Positions 8,072 through 11,102 of a stretch of DNA of 11,102 nucleotides are shown piece by piece. The notes beneath the pieces are model-generated. The model was not told where the DNA came from and did no database searches. It saw nothing but the letters and a program-made list of their open reading frames with translations. A program made the translations under genes and the position numbers. The stretch's first letter is position 1. Every line of letters starts with the position of its first letter. Source of the stretch: Bacillota bacterium (GTDB lineage Bacteria > Bacillota > GCA-003054495 > Carboxydocellales > JAJZTU01); contig JAJZTU010000094.1 in NCBI GenBank assembly GCA_021848765.1, positions 1 to 11,102 on the forward strand, in the 5' to 3' direction.

Positions 8072-8087
8072 TGCAACAACGATACCA
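8072..8087 (-). promoter_or_regulatory. Sigma-54 promoter of lin0512-aor
   Basis: The minus strand reads TGGTATCGTTGTTGCA: the GG and GC dinucleotides are at the correct 10-bp separation and TTGCA is exact, while the -24 box is TGGTAT instead of TGGCAC. The predicted start near 8060 gives a leader of about 27 nt with the ribosome binding site well placed. Two activator-site clusters lie 75-180 bp upstream. Confidence 0.8.
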
Positions 8088-8113
8088 ATTAAGGGTAACC
8101 CTTGCCAACAAAG

Positions 8114-8150
8114 AACCGCTGATAACACAGCGGTTGATATCACAGCGGTT
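8114..8150. repeat. Tandem 15-bp repeat with hairpin between activator sites and promoter
   Basis: GATAACACAGCGGTT (8121-8135) is followed directly by GATATCACAGCGGTT (8136-8150), 14 of 15 bases identical. AACCGCTG at 8114-8121 is the inverse of CAGCGGTT in both units and makes an 8-bp hairpin with the first. It sits between the -24 element and the 17-bp dyads. On the plus strand it ends in TTTTTTATT, but no plus-strand gene precedes it. Confidence 0.6.
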
Positions 8151-8161
8151 TTTTATTAAAG

Positions 8162-8195
8162 TGTTCTATTTCAGGACAGCCTGTTCCAAGGAACA
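8162..8195. promoter_or_regulatory. Promoter-proximal activator sites upstream of lin0512-aor
   Basis: TGTTCTATTTCAGGACA (8162-8178) matches the 17-bp dyad pattern TGTYC-N7-GRACA. It is followed after 3 bp by a compressed dyad, TGTTCC-AA-GGAACA (8182-8195). Centres are about 18.5 bp apart. The pair starts 75 bp upstream of the -24 element. Confidence 0.55.
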
Positions 8196-8232
8196 ACCAC
8201 ATCCCCGGATTATACTGTCTTTACCGTTACAC

Positions 8233-8267
8233 TGTCCTGATTCAAGACAGTGTTCGATTTTCGAACA
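8233..8267. promoter_or_regulatory. 35-bp tandem activator-site block upstream of lin0512-aor
   Basis: TGTCCTGATTCAAGACA (8233-8249), one base, then TGTTCGATTTTCGAACA (8251-8267). The second is a perfect 7-3-7 inverted repeat, and the first lies within CACTGTC-N9-GACAGTG. The 1-bp spacer and 18-bp phasing are identical to the blocks at 2548-2582 and 9169-9203. It is about 145-180 bp upstream of the -24 element. Confidence 0.68.
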
Positions 8268-8294
8268 TTCTCAAGCCTGGTCCTACCAAGAGGT

Positions 8295-8331
8295 TCGGGT
8301 ATTTACTTTCAAAAAGAGAGGGAATACCCGA
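8295..8331. repeat. Inverted repeat after the VOC gene
   Basis: TCGGGTATT (8295-8303) and AATACCCGA (8323-8331) form a perfect 9-bp inverted repeat with a 19-nt loop, 13 bp after the VOC stop. There is no U-tract on the minus strand, so a terminator or 3'-end stabiliser role is only tentative. Confidence 0.4.
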
Positions 8332-8344
8332 CTCAATAGGAGAT

Positions 8345-8842
8345 TTAAGATTTCTTAGGGTAGACGGCATCCGGCTCAGGCCATTGGAAATCCGGTGGCG
8401 GGTCATAGATCTCTGCAATCAGGCCTAGATCCTGCTGAGTAGTAAGGTACGTATACGTGAAGCCGTGCCAGGTACCCCCCTGGAGAATACCGTGACCTTT
8501 CCCCCCGAAGAACTCCATCGCTTTGTTGTAGTTTTCGACCCCGAAGGCGACGTGGTGCAATCCCTCGCCATGCTGCTTCAAAAACTCTGCGTAGATACTC
8601 TTGTCGTCCTTCGGCTCGATTAACTCAAACTGTACTCCACCAATTTCGGCCAGGGCAAGACGCATAGCGTACCCTTGAGGCTTTCCGCGTAAGATCATGT
8701 TATCCACAGTATCGGGATTGAACTCGTAAATTGACCATGGTCCGATGCCGTATTCGTCGGTATACTTCCTGACCGAGGCGTCACAGTCCTTGACCACGAC
8801 CGCTACCTGTAGAATACTGGTGAATATTGGTTTTTCAGGCAT
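8345..8842 (-). CDS. VOC (glyoxalase/methylmalonyl-CoA epimerase-like) family protein
   Basis: A 165-aa protein with two vicinal-oxygen-chelate repeats. The first begins ILQVAVVVKD (about residues 10-19) and includes VQFELIEP (70-77); the second begins GLHHVAFGV (94-102) and includes LIAEIYDPP (141-149). Expected metal ligands of the methylmalonyl-CoA epimerase type are His in the second repeat (His96/97), Glu144 and a residue in the FELIEP strand (Glu73). The first-strand His is replaced by Gln12. The fold is clear but the substrate is not. The ATG at 8842 follows AAGGAGGG. It is a single gene whose likely sigma-54 promoter at 9034-9049 leaves a leader of about 180 nt. Epimerase, glyoxalase or dioxygenase-like functions are all possible. 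Confidence 0.85.
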   Translation of the reverse strand: MPEKPIFTSILQVAVVVKDCDASVRKYTDEYGIGPWSIYEFNPDTVDNMILRGKPQGYAMRLALAEIGGVQFELIEPKDDKSIYAEFLKQHGEGLHHVAFGVENYNKAMEFFGGKGHGILQGGTWHGFTYTYLTTQQDLGLIAEIYDPPPDFQWPEPDAVYPKKS

Positions 8843-8967
8843 TTCGTTTATCCCTCCTTGAGATTTTTATTCTGTCAGCCATGGACATGTCTAAAGGAAA
8901 AGAAATAGCCACATAATCTCCAATTTCAGGAATCAATCAGACACATTTTGTGGTATAAAGCAAACAT

Positions 8968-8991
8968 TTACCCTTTGGTAAACGCCATCAT
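8968..8991 (-). other. Possible leader mini-ORF in the VOC 5' leader
   Basis: The minus strand reads GGGGGGAG, then ATG ATG and five codons to TAA, encoding MMAFTKG. The ribosome binding site is strong for so short a frame. It could be a regulatory leader peptide or the remnant start of a lost gene. A small dyad (TTTACC-N4-GGTAAA, 8967-8982) overlaps its end. Confidence 0.3.
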
Positions 8992-9033
8992 ACTCCCCCC
9001 TTTTGAATGGGATTTTTCACTACCCGTTAAAAA

Positions 9034-9049
9034 AGCAAATCCTGTGCCA
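9034..9049 (-). promoter_or_regulatory. Sigma-54 promoter upstream of the VOC gene
   Basis: The minus strand reads TGGCACAGGATTTGCT, an exact match to TGGCAC-N5-TTGCW. The predicted start is near 9022, about 180 nt before the VOC start codon. The 35-bp activator block at 9169-9203 lies 120 bp upstream. Confidence 0.85.
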
Positions 9050-9168
9050 AAGGTTGTCTAAGGTTATGGGCGGAATAAGGCCACTGGGTGGTTCCCGGAA
9101 TACGGAATTCGAACATACCCCTGCTCTTATATGTCTTCTTTCGCCCTGCCCACTTGAAAAAACAATAA

Positions 9169-9203
9169 TGCCCAGAAACCGAACACAGTTCGATTTCTGG
9201 ACA
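9169..9203. promoter_or_regulatory. 35-bp tandem activator-site block upstream of VOC; also a hairpin after the DUF6506 gene
   Basis: TGCCCAGAAACCGAACA (9169-9185), one base, AGTTCGATTTCTGGACA (9187-9203). The whole block is a dyad in which 14 of 17 base pairs match around position 9186. It begins 11 bp after the DUF6506 stop, and the minus-strand transcript would form a long hairpin with a 3-nt loop and, several bases later, a run of T, so it might also act as that gene's terminator. Confidence 0.65.
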
Positions 9204-9213
9204 CCGAATCTTA

Positions 9214-9522
9214 TTATTTCCCAAACAATCGGTCCCCACTCTTCCCGCCCAATCCGGGATGTGTGTCGAATCTCACCACGCCAACCGGAATTTTACCTTC
9301 CACAGCTTCAACAATTTTGGCCACCCCGGCGTGACCGAATCCTCCACACAGTTCAATTGCCTGAATACCCTGAACAACAAGCTCTTTGGCTACTTGTGCC
9401 GCTACCTCGTAATCTTTAGCAGCAATAGTTAGGACATGAACTTGGGGAGTTTCGACCCAGGCCTTATGTTCGGTTGTATCTACTTCCGGGGCAACGAACA
9501 AAAACGCCGCTTTTAATGCCAT
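9214..9522 (-). CDS. Small DUF6506-like protein of unknown function
   Basis: A 102-aa soluble protein starting MALKAAFLFVAPEVDTTEHK and containing the segments AIELCGGFGHAGVAKI (about 55-70) and VGVVRFDTHPG (about 79-89). These Gly/His-rich motifs recall the DUF6506 family of short conserved proteins; the family assignment is from memory and tentative. The start ATG at 9522 follows AAGGAGGGG at 7 nt. It is a single-gene unit with its own sigma-54 promoter at 9572-9587. The conserved CGGFGHAG and DTHPG loops could bind a ligand or cofactor. Function is unknown; it is probably induced together with the aldehyde/acetoin genes. Confidence 0.8.
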   Translation of the reverse strand: MALKAAFLFVAPEVDTTEHKAWVETPQVHVLTIAAKDYEVAAQVAKELVVQGIQAIELCGGFGHAGVAKIVEAVEGKIPVGVVRFDTHPGLGGKSGDRLFGK

Positions 9523-9545
9523 TTTTCAACCCCTCCTTAACTTGT

Positions 9546-9563
9546 TTTTGTATGCGTACAAAA
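9546..9563. repeat. Dyad at the predicted DUF6506 transcription start
   Basis: TTTTGTA (9546-9552) and TACAAAA (9557-9563) form a perfect 7-bp inverted repeat around TGCG. It covers the position about 12 bp downstream of the -12 element, where transcription should start, so it could be an operator or simply a 5' hairpin. Confidence 0.4.
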
Positions 9564-9571
9564 GAGTCTTT

Positions 9572-9587
9572 TGCAAAACGTATGCCA
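9572..9587 (-). promoter_or_regulatory. Sigma-54 promoter of the DUF6506-like gene
   Basis: The minus strand reads TGGCATACGTTTTGCA, one base away from TGGCAC-N5-TTGCA. The predicted start near 9560 gives a leader of about 38 nt. No clear copy of the 17-bp dyad is visible upstream (9588-9860); the nearest block is the one at 9169-9203, on the downstream side. Confidence 0.8.
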
Positions 9588-9645
9588 ATATTGCTATTGT
9601 TTTCATTCCAATTCATTTAGCAATTCATCATCCTTATTCTTCACT

Positions 9646-9842
9646 TTACTTCTCCGTAGCCGGTGGCTCGTTATCATGGGCAATGAGGGCAATTTTTATC
9701 TTTCTTTCCTCCCCAAATTCACCTGAGTGCCATGGGAAAAGTTCAACCTGGCCACATTCATGCCTGCCATAATGAGTTCTTTAATTACCTCCGGCGATTC
9801 ACTTGCCCGTCCAATGGTACATATGATTTTGCTTCGTCGCAT
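9646..9842 (-). pseudogene. pyk: Pyruvate kinase, 5' fragment
   Basis: From an ATG at 9842 with ribosome binding site GGGAGGGG, the reading is MRRSKIICTIGRASESPEVI, then a segment ending AGMNVARLNFSHGT, the unmistakable N-terminus of pyruvate kinase (usually MRRTKIVCTIGPAS). The Pro of GPAS is Arg here. After SHGTQ the frame runs into a stop at 9696-9698, while a shifted frame continues with EFGEERKIKIALIAHDN and stops at 9646-9648. At most about 60 of the enzyme's roughly 470-580 residues remain. It begins 15 bp after the glpA remnant's stop, so the two probably once formed one operon. The frameshift and loss of the rest make it non-functional. Confidence 0.85.
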
Positions 9843-9857
9843 GTTTCCCCTCCCATA

Positions 9858-10739
9858 TTAATTGTCGTAGTTATATGCTTTAGCGACCAGCACTGCCGGA
9901 TGCAGTACTTCCTTGCCGGTCCCGTGGCTCCGGTTTGCGGCCAATTCCGCTTGCCGCACCTGATCTCCCCATAAAACCAGGCGGTTTCCTTTCCACCGCT
10001 CCCCCAAAAAATCCGCTAATAGGGTCTGTACTTGCGCAAGCTCCACTTGGCCGCTCTCATACAATTGGCCTATGGCTCTTCCAGTGCATACCGTCCCCTG
10101 ACAGGTTCCCATGCCCATTCTGGTTTTACGCCTGATATCATTCAGGGTTGCTCCTGCAACTGCATTTAGTTCGATTTCCGCCAGGCTTACCTGTTCACAT
10201 TCGCAAACAATTTGGTTTTTCCATGGCGCCGCTCTGAGTATGGCTAGAAGCCTGTTCGCTTACGCCCCTAAACGCTCTGCGGCTTTAGTAGTTGCCGTAA
10301 CAGATAAGTAATGTTTCAACCCGGCTAGCTGGGCAACTGTCGCCTCAGGCCGCAAATTCTCTGTTCCGGTCCGGCAGGGATTGGTATTGTCAATTTTCCC
10401 GGCCAGACAGTCAACCGCTTTTTCCGCCATCAAACGATAGGTGGTAAGCTTCCCGCCTACTACCGACAGTAATCCTGCTACCCCGTCTTTTTCGTAGTCA
10501 ATTAAAGCAAATTCCCTGGAAATATCTCTTCCGTTATTAATTCTTGCCTCTGCTTGGCCGGATCCACCTAAAAGCGGACGCACCCCGGCAAATGCCCTTA
10601 ATATTCTAAATTCCCCGATCCCGGGAAACATTTCCTGGCCTACTTGCAATAGCTTTATCATTGCTTGGCAGAAGACCCCTACTTCTAAAGTGGGGAATGG
10701 ATGCCGCTTCCCGCTTGCACAAAAAATTCTTTTAACCAA
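9858..10739 (-). pseudogene. glpA: Anaerobic glycerol-3-phosphate dehydrogenase subunit A (GlpA-like), truncated and interrupted
   Basis: The remnant covers the C-terminal part of an FAD-dependent glycerol-3-phosphate dehydrogenase, which oxidises glycerol 3-phosphate to dihydroxyacetone phosphate. FRILRAFAGVRPLL and LLSVVGGKLTTYRLMAEKAVD are typical of the FAD-domain end. An in-frame TAA at 10260-10262 follows AERLGA; the same frame then continues, with no shift, through WKNQIVCECEQ to MGMGTCQGTVCTGRAIG. That is the BFD-like [2Fe-2S] domain with ligands CxC and Cx4C, characteristic of GlpA. The N-terminal FAD-binding half is absent; homology fades near 10690-10740, next to the TnpB element. 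A TTG at 10739 opens the residual frame but is not a real start. Loss of half the gene plus a nonsense codon indicate a pseudogene. Confidence 0.85.
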
Positions 10740-10749
10740 AACAAAACAC

Positions 10750-10778
10750 TTGTTCTAAATGCCAACAAATGGTATGAT
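10750..10778 (+). promoter_or_regulatory. Possible sigma-A promoter of tnpB
   Basis: TTGTTC (10750-10755), a 17-bp spacer, then TATGAT (10773-10778), 40 bp before the tnpB start. The -10 box is good and the -35 box weak. Confidence 0.45.
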
Positions 10779-10817
10779 TGAGGTGGTAAAAAATAAATGC
10801 AAAGGTGGTGAAATAGC

Positions 10818-11102
10818 TTGTACCGCGTAATCAAGACAGCTTTTCGAACGTCTAAAACGGACCTTGACCGGTTGTTCGCCTGTAATCGTGAATCCGCCAG
10901 GGTATGGAACGATTGCCTGAGTTACGCCAAAGAGCGCTACAAACAAACAGGTAAGTGGATTGGCAAAATGGACTTACAGGTTTTAACCAAAGGCCGGTAC
11001 CACCTGCATAGTCAGAGTATCCAATCAATACAAGAACGCTATCTGGAAGCAAGGAAAAATGCCTGGAAGGCGAAGCAGGCGGGGTATGAGCATATCCGTT
11101 AC
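10818..11102 (+). CDS. tnpB: TnpB / OrfB-type RNA-guided nuclease of an IS200/IS605-family element, N-terminal part
   Basis: The reading from a TTG start (10818) begins MYRVIKTAFRTSKTDLDRLF, then continues with NRESARVWNDCLSYAKERYK and HSQSIQSIQERYLEARKNAW. This is the N-terminal pattern of TnpB-like proteins, which cut DNA guided by an RNA from the element's right end and help IS200/IS605 elements persist. AAAGGTGGTG lies 7 nt upstream as ribosome binding site. Only 95 codons are present, so the RuvC catalytic residues and zinc finger cannot be checked. No tnpA precedes it in the window, so it could be a tnpB-only (IS1341-like) element. It abuts the broken glpA and is oriented opposite to it. 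Confidence 0.82.
   Translation, partial: MYRVIKTAFRTSKTDLDRLFACNRESARVWNDCLSYAKERYKQTGKWIGKMDLQVLTKGRYHLHSQSIQSIQERYLEARKNAWKAKQAGYEHIRY

Larger units (their letters stand above)
10740..11102 (+). mobile_element. IS200/IS605-family (tnpB-bearing) element, left part
   Basis: Defined by the tnpB reading frame and the abrupt loss of glpA homology near 10690-10740. The exact left end cannot be placed: no clear end hairpin or target motif could be assigned. The element continues beyond the right edge. Confidence 0.5.

Noticed and set aside
8114..8150. CRISPR array
   Set aside because: Two adjoining 15-bp units without spacers; not CRISPR.
8114..8158. Plus-strand rho-independent terminator (hairpin plus TTTTTTATT)
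   Set aside because: No plus-strand gene lies upstream; the tandem 15-bp repeat in an enhancer-promoter gap is better described as a regulatory repeat.
8959..8974. Second possible sigma-54 promoter for VOC (AGGGTA-N5-TTGCT on the minus strand)
   Set aside because: Only GG-N10-GC and TTGCT match; the exact consensus at 9034-9049 is much stronger and correctly spaced from the activator block.
9003..9419. Plus-strand open frame of 138 codons
   Set aside because: It overlaps the sigma-54 promoter, the activator block and the DUF6506 gene on the other strand; composition is unlike a real protein.
10852..11052. Minus-strand open frame at the right end
   Set aside because: Antisense to the tnpB start, which has a good ribosome binding site and recognisable sequence.

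Overview
The window looks like a chromosomal segment of an anaerobic, Gram-positive, low-to-mid-GC bacterium, probably a clostridial or Desulfotomaculum/Pelotomaculum-like Firmicute. This rests on very strong AGGAGG-type ribosome binding sites, a ferredoxin-type aldehyde oxidoreductase, a sigma-54 activator of the AcoR type and a TnpB element. The exact genus is not resolved from sequence alone.

Layout, left to right. Bases 1-2235 (minus strand) carry an acetoin-dehydrogenase-type operon, acoA-acoB-acoX, with acoX cut by the window edge. A 400-bp control region follows (2236-2631) with a sigma-54 promoter, upstream activator dyads and the terminator of the next gene. Bases 2632-4599 (minus) encode an AcoR-like sigma-54 enhancer-binding protein with GAF, PAS, AAA+ and Fis-type HTH domains. 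Divergent from it, 4686-5729 (plus) encodes a lipoate-protein ligase that ends at a strong terminator. Bases 5847-8033 (minus) hold a Lin0512-family gene followed by a tungsten-type aldehyde:ferredoxin oxidoreductase. Next come a VOC/glyoxalase-fold protein (8345-8842) and a small DUF6506-like protein (9214-9522), both minus. From 9646 on there is decay: a 5' scrap of pyruvate kinase, a truncated glpA (anaerobic glycerol-3-phosphate dehydrogenase) with an in-frame stop, then the start of a TnpB gene running off the right edge.

The most notable feature is regulatory. Four minus-strand transcription units (acoAB, lin0512-aor, VOC and DUF6506) each have a good -24/-12 sigma-54 promoter. Upstream of the first three lies a shared 17-bp dyad, roughly TGTYC-N7-GRACA. 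In each of the three control regions it occurs as a tandem pair with exactly 18 bp between centres, giving a 35-bp block. This has the geometry of an enhancer-binding-protein site, and the only such protein in the window is the AcoR-like one. The inferred picture is one sigma-54 regulon in which acetoin is cleaved to acetyl-CoA and acetaldehyde by a lipoylated AcoABC complex (E2 and E3 not in the window, lipoylation perhaps by the neighbouring ligase), and acetaldehyde is oxidised to acetate by the aldehyde oxidoreductase, delivering electrons to ferredoxin. The roles of Lin0512, VOC and DUF6506 are unknown, and their inclusion in the regulon is the new lead.
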